Assembly: GCA_900770635.1 (NCBI GenBank)
Contig: CAAGLB010000043.1
Location: forward strand, 21,479 to 85,478
DNA length: 64,000 bases
Direction of reading: 5' to 3'
Origin: an uncultured Alistipes sp.
Lineage (GTDB): Bacteria; Bacteroidota; Bacteroidia; Bacteroidales; Rikenellaceae
Under the pieces are notes generated by a model. That model worked only from the letters and a program-made list of their open reading frames with translations, searched no databases and was not told where the DNA came from. Shown here in pieces: positions 34,069 to 41,689 of the stretch. Within the stretch, counting starts at the first letter, position 1. Every line of letters starts with the position of its first letter. A program made the position numbers and the translations under genes.

Positions 34069-34722
34069 ATGGTTAAGATACTAAACAAGGAGAACACCAT
34101 TCTGAACAAGTTTCTTGCTCAGATGCGTGACAAGCAGGTGCAGGTAGACTCTATGCGCTTTCGTCGTAACATGGAGCGTATAGGCGAGATTATGGCGTAT
34201 GAGATTTCGAAGAAGCTAAACTACAAAACTCGTATGGTGGAAACACCGCTTGGTATTGCCGCAGTGGAGGAGATTAGCGACAAGGTTGTCATCGCCACAA
34301 TACTTCGTGCAGGACTACCCTTCCACCAAGGCTTCCTCAACTACTTCGACGATGCCGACAACGGCTTTGTGTCGGCATACCGCAAGAGCCGTCCCGATGG
34401 CAGCTTCATCGTAGATGTCGAGTATGTATCTACCTCGTCGCTTGCAGGCAAGACACTTATCTTGGTTGACCCTATGCTCGCTACGGGAACATCGCTCATG
34501 CTCGTCTACGACGCACTTATTCGTCGTGCTGGCGAGCCCGACCACACCCACTTTGCCGCAGTATTTGCTTCAGAGCAGGGTGTTGACTATGTGCTTAAAC
34601 ACACCAACCCCGATAAGTGCACGTTGTGGTGTGCATCCGTAGACCCTGAGCTCACCTCTAAGTCGTACATCGTGCCAGGCATTGGCGATGCAGGCGACTT
34701 GGCTTACGGCGTGAAATTGTAA
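34069..34722 (+). CDS. upp: Uracil phosphoribosyltransferase
   Basis: A 217-residue enzyme that salvages uracil with PRPP to UMP. It shows ATILRAGLPFHQGFLNYF, the PRPP-binding loop ILVDPMLATGTSLML and the C-terminal uracil-binding PGIGDAGDLAYGVKL. The first glycine of the usual ATGGS reads T (ATGTS), a conservative change. Length fits. Between hflX and the cyclophilin gene in the same direction. Confidence 0.95.
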   Translation: MVKILNKENTILNKFLAQMRDKQVQVDSMRFRRNMERIGEIMAYEISKKLNYKTRMVETPLGIAAVEEISDKVVIATILRAGLPFHQGFLNYFDDADNGFVSAYRKSRPDGSFIVDVEYVSTSSLAGKTLILVDPMLATGTSLMLVYDALIRRAGEPDHTHFAAVFASEQGVDYVLKHTNPDKCTLWCASVDPELTSKSYIVPGIGDAGDLAYGVKL

Positions 34723-34750
34723 AATACTAATTCTTAAAACATTGAACACT

Positions 34751-35188
34751 ATGAAATACGCAATAATCTCTACCGAGAAGGGCGATATGAAGGCTGAGTT
34801 GTATCAGAACGAAACCCCTATCACAGTTGATAACTTCGTTAAGTTGGCCGAGAGCCACTTCTACGATGCCTTGTGCTTCCACCGAGTTATTCCAGACTTC
34901 GTTATTCAGGGTGGCTGCCCTAAGGGTGATGGCACAGGAGGCCCAGGCTACACTATCCCATGCGAAACACGTGCCGAGCGCCAGTACCACGATCGTGGCG
35001 TGTTGTCGATGGCACACCGAGGCCCTAACACTGGTGGTTCGCAGTTCTTCATCTGCCACAACCGCATGAACACCCAGCACCTCGATGGCATGCACACATG
35101 CTTTGGTAAGGTTGTTGAGGGTTTGGATGTTATCGACGACATTCGTCCAGGCGACCTTATCCTCTCGATAACCATCGTTGAGGAGTAA
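34751..35188 (+). CDS. Cyclophilin-type peptidyl-prolyl cis-trans isomerase
   Basis: A 145-residue single-domain cyclophilin with no signal peptide, so it is cytoplasmic. Active-site segments: FHRVIPDFVIQGGCPKGDGTG (catalytic Arg in FHRV, Gln in IQGG) and MAHRGPNTGGSQFFI, with the HLDGMHTCFGKVVEG block. I start at ATG 34751; a TTG three codons earlier is less likely. Catalyses proline isomerisation during folding; partner unknown. Spaced 28 bases from upp and 15 from the next gene. Confidence 0.94.
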   Translation: MKYAIISTEKGDMKAELYQNETPITVDNFVKLAESHFYDALCFHRVIPDFVIQGGCPKGDGTGGPGYTIPCETRAERQYHDRGVLSMAHRGPNTGGSQFFICHNRMNTQHLDGMHTCFGKVVEGLDVIDDIRPGDLILSITIVEE

Positions 35189-35203
35189 ACAACTGTCGCC
35201 AAG

Positions 35204-36256
35204 ATGAAAGAGTTTAAGCCACTTTTCGATGATTGCACCACAAGCCCGCTATATATAGCAGGTCCATGTAGTGCCGAGAGCCGTGAGCAGGTGCTTGCGG
35301 CTGCCGAGGGTGTGGCTAAGGCGGGTGTCACAATTTTTCGTGCTGGCGTGTGGAAGCCTCGCACCAAGCCAGGCTCGTTTGAGGGTGTGGGAGCTGAGGC
35401 TCTCGAGTGGCTCAAGGAGGTCAAGGAGCGCTATGGGCTACGTGTAGTCACTGAGGTGGCCACCCCCGAGCACCTCGACCAGGCACTTAGGGCGGATGTC
35501 GATGGTGTGTGGATAGGTGCTCGCACCACCACAAACCCATTTGCAATGCAGCAGATAGCTGATGCCCTCAAAGGTGTCGACACGGCGGTGCTTGTGAAAA
35601 ACCCCGTGATACCCGATGTCGACCTATGGATAGGTGCTATCGAGCGTATATATAATAGTGGTATCCGTCGTATTGCTGCTGTGCATCGTGGCTTTGGCAC
35701 ACACCACACAACAATATATCGCAACGACCCACACTGGTCGGTACCAATCGAGCTTCAACGCTTGCTGCCCAACATAACGCTGCTTAGCGATCCGAGCCAC
35801 ATAGGTGGTCGTCGTGACCTCGTTGCACCACTCTCGCAGCAAGCTCTCGACCTCGGCTTTTCGGGCCTTATGGTGGAGTGTCATCCATCGCCCGACGAGG
35901 CACTTAGCGATGCCATGCAACAGGTTACGCCACAGTGTTTTGGCGATATAGTGTCGCACCTGAAGCTACGACGCACTCCTGCCGACAACAACCTGCTGTC
36001 GGAGTGCCGTATGCATATCGACACTATAGATAGCCGCATCGTGGAGCTTCTGGCCGAACGCATGGAGGTAGCACGAGAGATTGGCGAGCACAAGCGTCGT
36101 CACGGCATGGCCATCGTCCAGCGTGACAGATTCAACGAGCTGCTCGAGTCTGCCGAGGCACGTGCCGAGTTTATGGGATTGTCACGCAGCTTCATACACT
36201 CGATATTTAGTGCCATACACGAAGAGTCTGTGCGCCAGCAACTCGACAAGGAGTAG
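35204..36256 (+). CDS. Bifunctional DAHP synthase / chorismate mutase
   Basis: A 350-residue fusion. Residues 1 to about 255 are a type I-beta 3-deoxy-7-phosphoheptulonate synthase (phosphoenolpyruvate plus erythrose 4-phosphate, first shikimate step): metal-binding Cys in AGPCSAESREQ, KPRTKPGSFEG, SDPSHIGGRRD and VECHPSPDEALSD. Residues about 265-350 are an AroQ-type chorismate mutase with IDSRIVELLAERMEVAREIGEHK and RDRF. In relatives such as the Porphyromonas gingivalis enzyme, the mutase domain makes the synthase sensitive to prephenate; the same is likely here. It ends the hflX-upp-ppi run and is followed by a terminator. Confidence 0.95.
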   Translation: MKEFKPLFDDCTTSPLYIAGPCSAESREQVLAAAEGVAKAGVTIFRAGVWKPRTKPGSFEGVGAEALEWLKEVKERYGLRVVTEVATPEHLDQALRADVDGVWIGARTTTNPFAMQQIADALKGVDTAVLVKNPVIPDVDLWIGAIERIYNSGIRRIAAVHRGFGTHHTTIYRNDPHWSVPIELQRLLPNITLLSDPSHIGGRRDLVAPLSQQALDLGFSGLMVECHPSPDEALSDAMQQVTPQCFGDIVSHLKLRRTPADNNLLSECRMHIDTIDSRIVELLAERMEVAREIGEHKRRHGMAIVQRDRFNELLESAEARAEFMGLSRSFIHSIFSAIHEESVRQQLDKE

Positions 36257-36276
36257 CTGCGAATATAGAGCAAAAG

Positions 36277-36320
36277 AAAGAGTCTGCCCAACAAGTTTAG
36301 TTGGACAGACTCTTTTTCTT
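36277..36320. terminator. Bidirectional terminator between DAHP synthase and AraC-type genes
   Basis: Stem AGAGTCTG...CAGACTCT (36279-36286/36306-36313) extended by CCAAC/GTTGG across one mismatch, with a 7-base loop. Plus strand continues TTTTTCTT; minus strand continues TTCTTTTGC. Confidence 0.8.
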
Positions 36321-36383
36321 ATAAGTTGTATAACAAGAGCTAATTTTAGCCTTGTTAGACAGCTCCATATGTGGCAAGGTCTA

Positions 36384-37253
36384 TTAGTTCTGCGCAGACA
36401 ATATCGCCTCACGCTTTGCCAACGCCTCCTTGCGGATCTTCAATGGTGTCTTCTTCAAGTACTTACGACAGAACAACGCAAAGTGACCGTGATTTGTGAA
36501 GCTATACATCTTGATGATGCTCTTCAATGGCACATTGGTCTCAGTTAGCAGGTGCTCGATCTCCACTATGCGCTGCTTCTGCATCCAGCTGTAAGGAGTG
36601 TCATGGAACTCCTGCTTGAACATGTTGTTGAAATGCTGAATGCTGAAACCACAGATGTCGGCAAGCTCCTCAACAGTCTTTACACGAGGTGCATTGTTCT
36701 TCACGAGTGAAGCAAACGACTGGTTGCGGTCGAACAAATTGTAGAACGTACGTAGCTGAATCTGAGGAGTATAGAAGAACTTAAAGATGATAAACATCTC
36801 CTGAATCTTGGCATGGTGCAGATGGTTACAGTGCATGTCGTTCTTCAAATAAAGCTGGATTGAGCGCATAAATGCGTCGATAGCCTCGTTGAACGCCACC
36901 TGGGTAAACTTGTAATTAATCTTCTTGATTTTACCCACGATGCTATTGAAAGGAATCATATCGCATGTAGCGCCCGCTGTGATGAAGTGAGCCTTGATAA
37001 TCTCGACATCTGTCAAAGCCGTAATCTCGTAGTGGTAAGCACGAAAACAGAACACGAAGTGGTTTTCACGCACAACATACTCACGACGCTCCTCAGAGGT
37101 AATCTCGAAATTACCCGCCATAAGGAACAAAAGGCTGTTGAAATCGCCACGGTCAACAATAAGCTTCTCACCCTCCTTTAGGGTAATATACGTAAATCCT
37201 GCCTCGGGCTTCGACGTATATGAATGGCAAGTTGCTGGACACTGGTTTGACAT
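36384..37253 (-). CDS. AraC-family transcriptional regulator
   Basis: A 289-residue regulator: N-terminal cupin-like sensor (about 10-140, with LIVDRGDFNSLLFLMAG) and a C-terminal AraC double HTH (about 185-280) with VEELADICGFSIQHFNNMF and LKSIIKMYSFTNHGHFALFCRKYLKKTPLKIR. ATG 37253 is preferred because the frame's earlier start (37337) lies inside the promoter at 37308-37337. It has no close partner gene, so its target is not evident. Confidence 0.88.
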   Translation of the reverse strand: MSNQCPATCHSYTSKPEAGFTYITLKEGEKLIVDRGDFNSLLFLMAGNFEITSEERREYVVRENHFVFCFRAYHYEITALTDVEIIKAHFITAGATCDMIPFNSIVGKIKKINYKFTQVAFNEAIDAFMRSIQLYLKNDMHCNHLHHAKIQEMFIIFKFFYTPQIQLRTFYNLFDRNQSFASLVKNNAPRVKTVEELADICGFSIQHFNNMFKQEFHDTPYSWMQKQRIVEIEHLLTETNVPLKSIIKMYSFTNHGHFALFCRKYLKKTPLKIRKEALAKREAILSAQN

Positions 37254-37307
37254 AGAAAAGTAGTTTTTTATGGTTATATATTTCTTACATTTATCTATTA
37301 CGACATA

Positions 37308-37337
37308 CAAATATACGCATTTATTTTTATAATCCAA
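37308..37337 (-). promoter_or_regulatory. Promoter of the AraC-family regulator at 36384-37253
   Basis: On the minus strand TTG (37335-37337), 19 bases, TATATTTG (37308-37315). It decides the translation start of the gene. Confidence 0.7.
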
Positions 37338-37462
37338 GCAGATTTTAAGAAAAATATTAAAAAAGTGTGCAAATAAAGTAGTTTTCGGTTCTTTTAATAT
37401 GGGTTAAAAGAATTGAAAACTGATATTTTTAGATATTTATCACTGATGAAGAAAATGGTTAT

Positions 37463-38533
37463 TTATGGTTCGAAATTGTGTCGAAGCATAACAGGCTGCT
37501 CCTGACGATCCTTGATTTTGGCAATCATCAAATCGAGGTAAGATTGAATGTCGTTGCGCAACCTTTTGTACAATGGGCTCGACGTATAGTTCTCGTTGTC
37601 GAGCAAAACATCACGTATCGAGCGCAAAGTATTTGTATAGTTGTTTAGCTCGTTGGCCAGGGCAACACCCTCGACCTTAGACTGGTGAATCTTAGCAATG
37701 GACAGCTGGCGTAGCTTCTCGCACACCGCCGCCAGGACAACCATAACCACACTATCCATGAGCGTGTGTCCATGCATAAACATATAGCAGTTATCTTGCT
37801 CACAACCACGCTGTTTGAGACTTTCGCCAAAGGCCATAACCTCGTCATGCATAGATGGGTTGTCGTGTTCCAGCGCCGCACATCGGCGCTCTACGTTACG
37901 CTGCAACCAGGCGAGTGTTCCCTCGCCATTATGACGTATGTCGACATATCCGAGGCGCACCGACTGGCGAAATTCTGCCAACGTGAAGACGCTCTCGTGG
38001 GATAGCTGCGCCGAGTAGGCATACCATAAAAATAGCGGATAGATAACACGAGAATAGTCGGCAAAAAATTTCACAAAGTCGAAGATGCGAGTGTCATTTT
38101 TTGTGGCCTTGACACATACGTTATGCAGCGACGGAGCATAGCACAGATAGTTCTCTGTGGCGTAGACATAGGTGTGAAACATATTCTCGGCAGCCAACAA
38201 CTCCTTTGACTGCTCAGTAGCGCCATCGAAGAGGTAGTCGAAGTCGGAGTCAACACACAAGATGACATGCTCGGGGTTGGTCCTACCAATCATCGACATA
38301 AGCACCTTCTTGCCCTTAGGCAGATCGTCACGATTGGGCACCGAGATTTCGAAACGTAGATAAGGATTGCGGAAATGGTCGAAAATGCCTCGCCAAAAGG
38401 CAACATCCTCGTAGCCCTCGACATAGACATGCACAAGGTGTCTATCGTCCTCCGGAGGCAGTATGTCTGGCAGGCGGTCGGGGTTGTACGACGTGAGATC
38501 ACGGCGACATCTATCTCTTTTATTCTGTTTCAT
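37463..38533 (-). CDS. DUF4435 protein with TOPRIM-like motifs
   Basis: A 356-residue cytoplasmic protein I place in the DUF4435 family. The N-terminal third looks TOPRIM-like: an acidic Glu in VYVEGYEDVAFW followed by a DxD-type CVDSDFDYLF, the layout used by OLD-type nucleases and topoisomerases to bind Mg2+. The rest is mostly helical with no motif I recognise (HGHTLMD, LANELNNYTNTLRSI). In other genomes DUF4435 proteins are found alone or beside AAA ATPases in defence loci. Here it stands alone, divergent from a SUI1-like gene. Function is unknown; nuclease or RNA/DNA-processing is an inference. Confidence 0.75.
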   Translation of the reverse strand: MKQNKRDRCRRDLTSYNPDRLPDILPPEDDRHLVHVYVEGYEDVAFWRGIFDHFRNPYLRFEISVPNRDDLPKGKKVLMSMIGRTNPEHVILCVDSDFDYLFDGATEQSKELLAAENMFHTYVYATENYLCYAPSLHNVCVKATKNDTRIFDFVKFFADYSRVIYPLFLWYAYSAQLSHESVFTLAEFRQSVRLGYVDIRHNGEGTLAWLQRNVERRCAALEHDNPSMHDEVMAFGESLKQRGCEQDNCYMFMHGHTLMDSVVMVVLAAVCEKLRQLSIAKIHQSKVEGVALANELNNYTNTLRSIRDVLLDNENYTSSPLYKRLRNDIQSYLDLMIAKIKDRQEQPVMLRHNFEP

Positions 38534-38559
38534 AATGGTAAAGTTACAAAAAATTTTTA

Positions 38560-38567
38560 TATCTTTG
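38560..38567 (+). promoter_or_regulatory. -7 promoter box of the SUI1-like gene and glnA
   Basis: TATCTTTG, perfect TAnnTTTG, with a leader of about 40 bases to the ATG at 38615. No clear -33 element. Confidence 0.45.
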
Positions 38568-38614
38568 TATGAAGATATATTTTTTTAATCACTTTTTGTA
38601 TATTTTTCATCTAT

Positions 38615-38956
38615 ATGGCAAGCGATTGGAAGGATAGGTTGGGAGTGGTATTCTCAACAAACCCTGACTACGAATACGAAACCTCAGCCGAGGAGGAGGC
38701 CACAACGCTCGATCCCTCGAAGCAGAACCTCAAAATATGGCTTGACCGCTTGAAGGGTGGACGTGTGGCAACTGTTGTTCGTGGCTATGTTGGTAGCGAC
38801 GACGACTTAGCAACACTCGGCAAGGAGCTCAAAAAGAGCTGCGGCGTGGGTGGCACAACTAAGGATGGCGAGATAATCATTCAGGGCGACCACCGTGACC
38901 GTGTTGTGGAACTGCTCACCAAGGCTGGCTATCGCTGCAAGAAGGCAGGAGGATAG
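38615..38956 (+). CDS. SUI1/eIF1-like translation factor (YciH type)
   Basis: A 113-residue protein with a SUI1 domain (about 38-110): LKIWLDRLKGGRVATVVRGYVGSDDDLATLGKELKKSCGVGGTTKDGEIIIQGDH in outline, ending with a C-terminal KAGYRCKKAGG. Eukaryotic eIF1 monitors start codons; E. coli YciH inhibits aberrant initiation under stress. A similar role is likely here. It precedes the glutamine synthetase gene by 41 bases and may share its transcript. Confidence 0.9.
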   Translation: MASDWKDRLGVVFSTNPDYEYETSAEEEATTLDPSKQNLKIWLDRLKGGRVATVVRGYVGSDDDLATLGKELKKSCGVGGTTKDGEIIIQGDHRDRVVELLTKAGYRCKKAGG

Positions 38957-38997
38957 ATATTAACACGCTGATAAACAACTCAATAACACATATACTT

Positions 38998-40500
38998 ATG
39001 AAACAAGAGTTAGAACTAAACCCCAATAAGGTAGTTGCCTTTCTGGGTAAGCCTGCACGAGAGTTTACAAAGGCCGACATAGTGCGCTACATCAGCGAGA
39101 ACGGCATTCGCATGGTCAACTTCATGTATCCTGCTGGTGATGGTCGACTCAAAACCCTCAACTTTGTAATCAACAACGCTGCATACCTCGATGCTATACT
39201 CACTTGTGGTGAGCGTGTCGATGGTTCAAGCCTCTTCCCATTTATCGAGGCGGGCTCGAGCGACTTGTATGTTGTGCCACGCTTCCGCACAGCATTTCTC
39301 GATCCTTTTGCCGAGATTCCTACGCTCACCATGCTCTGCTCGTTCTTCAACAAGGATGGCGAGCCTCTGGCCTCAGCACCTCGCTACACGTTGCTTAAAG
39401 CGTGTGCCGCCTTCGAGCAGACTACAGGCATGCAGTTTGAGGCTATGGGCGAGTTGGAATACTATGTCATCGCCGAGAACGACGGTCTATTCCCTGCTAC
39501 CGACCAGAGGGGATACCACGAGTCGTCGCCATACGCCAAGTTCAACGAATTCCGTGCCGAGTGCATGGCCTATATAGCTCAGGCAGGTGGTCAGATTAAG
39601 TATGGTCACTCGGAGGTGGGCAACTTCACTATTGACGGTCTTATCTACGAGCAGAACGAGATTGAGTTCTTGCCTACGGCGGCAGCAGAAGCGGCAGACC
39701 AGCTCGTCATCGCCAAGTGGATCATCCGCAACCTCGCATATCGCTACGGCTTCGACGTTACGTTTGCACCAAAGATCACTGCGGGCAAGGCTGGCTCAGG
39801 ACTCCACATACACATGCGCATAACCAAGGATGGCAAAAACATGATGCTCGAGGATGGCAAGCTGTCGCCTATTGCTCGTCGTGCTATCGCTGGTATGATG
39901 GAGCTTGCACCATCTATCACCGCTTTTGGTAACACCAATCCTACATCATACTTCCGCCTTGTGCCACACCAGGAGGCGCCTACAAACGTATGCTGGGGCG
40001 ACCGCAACCGCTCGGTGTTGGTGCGTGTGCCTCTGGGCTGGGCAGCTAAGAGCGACATGTGCCGCATAGCTAACCCATTGGAGAGCGAGAGCGACTACGA
40101 CACTACGCAGAAGCAGACTGTAGAGATGCGCTCACCCGATGGCTCGGCAGACGTTTATGAGCTTATCGCAGGCTTGGCTGTGGCTTGCCGCTACGGCTTC
40201 GAGATGGAGAATGCGCTGGAGCTTGCTGAGCGCACATACGTGAACGTAAACATCCACCTAAAGGAGAACGAGGATAAGTTGAAGGGCCTTGCTCAGTTGC
40301 CCGACAGCTGTGCTGCATCTGCCGACTGCCTCGAGAAGCAACGAGCAATATTCGAGAGCCGAGGCGTATTTAGCCCAGCGATGATTGATGGTATTATCAA
40401 GTCGTTGCGCTCGTTTGACGACCGCACACTGCGTGCCGACATCGGCAACGACCGTGAGCGCATGCTCGAACTCGTACATAAATATTTCCACTGCGGATAG
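38998..40500 (+). CDS. glnA: Glutamine synthetase family protein (type I)
   Basis: A 500-residue type I glutamine synthetase fold: beta-grasp N-domain with VDGSSLFPFIEAGSSD (the GS signature), and the catalytic barrel with EAMGELEYYV, GSGLHIHMRI (catalytic/ATP site) and a divergent NPTSYFRLVPHQEAP followed by NRSVLVRVP (substrate arginines). It should make glutamine from glutamate, ammonia and ATP. The C-terminal region lacks the NRDLYELP-type tyrosine that is adenylylated in enteric GS; here the corresponding part reads LKGLAQLPDSC. The ATP motif KP is KI. These differences suggest different regulation, or less likely a related gamma-glutamyl ligase. A terminator follows. Confidence 0.88.
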   Translation: MKQELELNPNKVVAFLGKPAREFTKADIVRYISENGIRMVNFMYPAGDGRLKTLNFVINNAAYLDAILTCGERVDGSSLFPFIEAGSSDLYVVPRFRTAFLDPFAEIPTLTMLCSFFNKDGEPLASAPRYTLLKACAAFEQTTGMQFEAMGELEYYVIAENDGLFPATDQRGYHESSPYAKFNEFRAECMAYIAQAGGQIKYGHSEVGNFTIDGLIYEQNEIEFLPTAAAEAADQLVIAKWIIRNLAYRYGFDVTFAPKITAGKAGSGLHIHMRITKDGKNMMLEDGKLSPIARRAIAGMMELAPSITAFGNTNPTSYFRLVPHQEAPTNVCWGDRNRSVLVRVPLGWAAKSDMCRIANPLESESDYDTTQKQTVEMRSPDGSADVYELIAGLAVACRYGFEMENALELAERTYVNVNIHLKENEDKLKGLAQLPDSCAASADCLEKQRAIFESRGVFSPAMIDGIIKSLRSFDDRTLRADIGNDRERMLELVHKYFHCG

Positions 40501-40530
40501 CCAATAACGAAGTGTTAACGCTACTAACGA

Positions 40531-40567
40531 GGCTGCCTGACATACGTTGGGCAGCCTTGTTTTTTTG
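40531..40567 (+). terminator. glnA terminator
   Basis: A 7-bp stem GGCTGCC (40531-40537) with GGCAGCC (40550-40556), then TTGTTTTTTTG. It begins 31 bases after the glnA stop. Confidence 0.8.
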
Positions 40568-40619
40568 GGGTTAGCAGTCAAAAACTTAGGCAATATTAGG
40601 AAGTTATACCTATTTTTAT

Positions 40620-40627
40620 TATATTTG
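40620..40627 (+). promoter_or_regulatory. -7 promoter box of the nrnA gene cluster
   Basis: TATATTTG, perfect TAnnTTTG, directly before the candidate starts 40629/40638/40647. Transcription should begin near 40634, which removes 40629 and favours ATG 40647. Confidence 0.5.
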
Positions 40628-40646
40628 CGTGATAAATATGTATATT

Positions 40647-41672
40647 ATGCAGTTAGCATCATCAAAGATAGAGGTCCTTCGCGAGCTTCTCGCAAAGCCT
40701 CAGTCGATAGTTATTCTCTCGCACACCAACCCCGATGGCGACGCTATTGGCTCGTCGTTGGCATGGGCCGAGATTCTCAGAAACGAAGGTCACGAGGTGA
40801 CATGCATCGTGCCTAACAAATACCCATACTACCTCGAGTTTATGCCCAACATATCGAGCATGGTGATATTCAAGAATGATGACCAGGCCCGAGCCAAAGA
40901 GGCTCTCAAGCGTGCCGACATCATCTTCTCGCTCGACTTTCACCTGCTATCACGACTCGACCAGCTGGGCGACCTCATAGACGAAAACCAGCATGCCAAG
41001 CGTGTGCTCATCGACCATCACCTCGATCCATCGGACGACTTCGACATCATGTTCTCGCACCCCGAGGCGTCGAGCACCTGCTATCTTGTGGCACGCATCA
41101 TCGAGGAGATGTGGGGCTCGGAGCACATATCACGCTCAATGGCCGAGAATCTGTTTGTGGGCATGATGACCGACACAGGTAACTTTGCTTTCTCGTCTGT
41201 GACACCCGACGTGTTCCGTGTAGTGTCGATACTTGCCGCAACAGGAATATCTATTCCCGACATTCACATCCATGTCTACAACTCGTTTACCGAGGGACGT
41301 GCACGATTGTTTGGCTATGTCATCAATCGCAAGATGAAGATATTTCACAATGGCACAGTGGCCCACATGTCGCTCACCGAGGAGGAGATGCGCAAGTTCT
41401 GGTTCCAGCAGGGCGACTCTGAGGGCTTTGTCAACTATCCGCTTACGATAAAGAAGATGAAGATGTCGGCAATGTTTACCCAGCATAGCGACTTTATTCG
41501 TGTGTCGTTACGCTCACGTGGCGACATCGACGTAAACCTCTTTGCTCAACGTTATTTCAACGGCGGAGGACACAAAAATGCTGCTGGCGGCAAGTCGTTT
41601 ACCTCGATGGACAAGACATTGGCATACTACGAGGAGTGTGTCAAGGAGTATGCTGCTGAGGGAAGATTATAG
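40647..41672 (+). CDS. nrnA: DHH-family oligoribonuclease / pAp phosphatase
   Basis: A 341-residue DHH-DHHA1 phosphoesterase of the NrnA type, which degrades nanoRNAs and dephosphorylates pAp to AMP with Mn2+. Motifs: HTNPDGDAIGSSLA, IFSLDFH, LIDHHLDPS (DHH box), MMTDTGNFAFSS, and the C-terminal GGGHKNAAGGKS of DHHA1. I start at ATG 40647 on promoter grounds; ATG 40638 would add three residues. First gene of nrnA-ABC-sppA-mrp. Confidence 0.93.
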   Translation: MQLASSKIEVLRELLAKPQSIVILSHTNPDGDAIGSSLAWAEILRNEGHEVTCIVPNKYPYYLEFMPNISSMVIFKNDDQARAKEALKRADIIFSLDFHLLSRLDQLGDLIDENQHAKRVLIDHHLDPSDDFDIMFSHPEASSTCYLVARIIEEMWGSEHISRSMAENLFVGMMTDTGNFAFSSVTPDVFRVVSILAATGISIPDIHIHVYNSFTEGRARLFGYVINRKMKIFHNGTVAHMSLTEEEMRKFWFQQGDSEGFVNYPLTIKKMKMSAMFTQHSDFIRVSLRSRGDIDVNLFAQRYFNGGGHKNAAGGKSFTSMDKTLAYYEECVKEYAAEGRL

Positions 41673-41689
41673 AATAAATTAGCTACACT

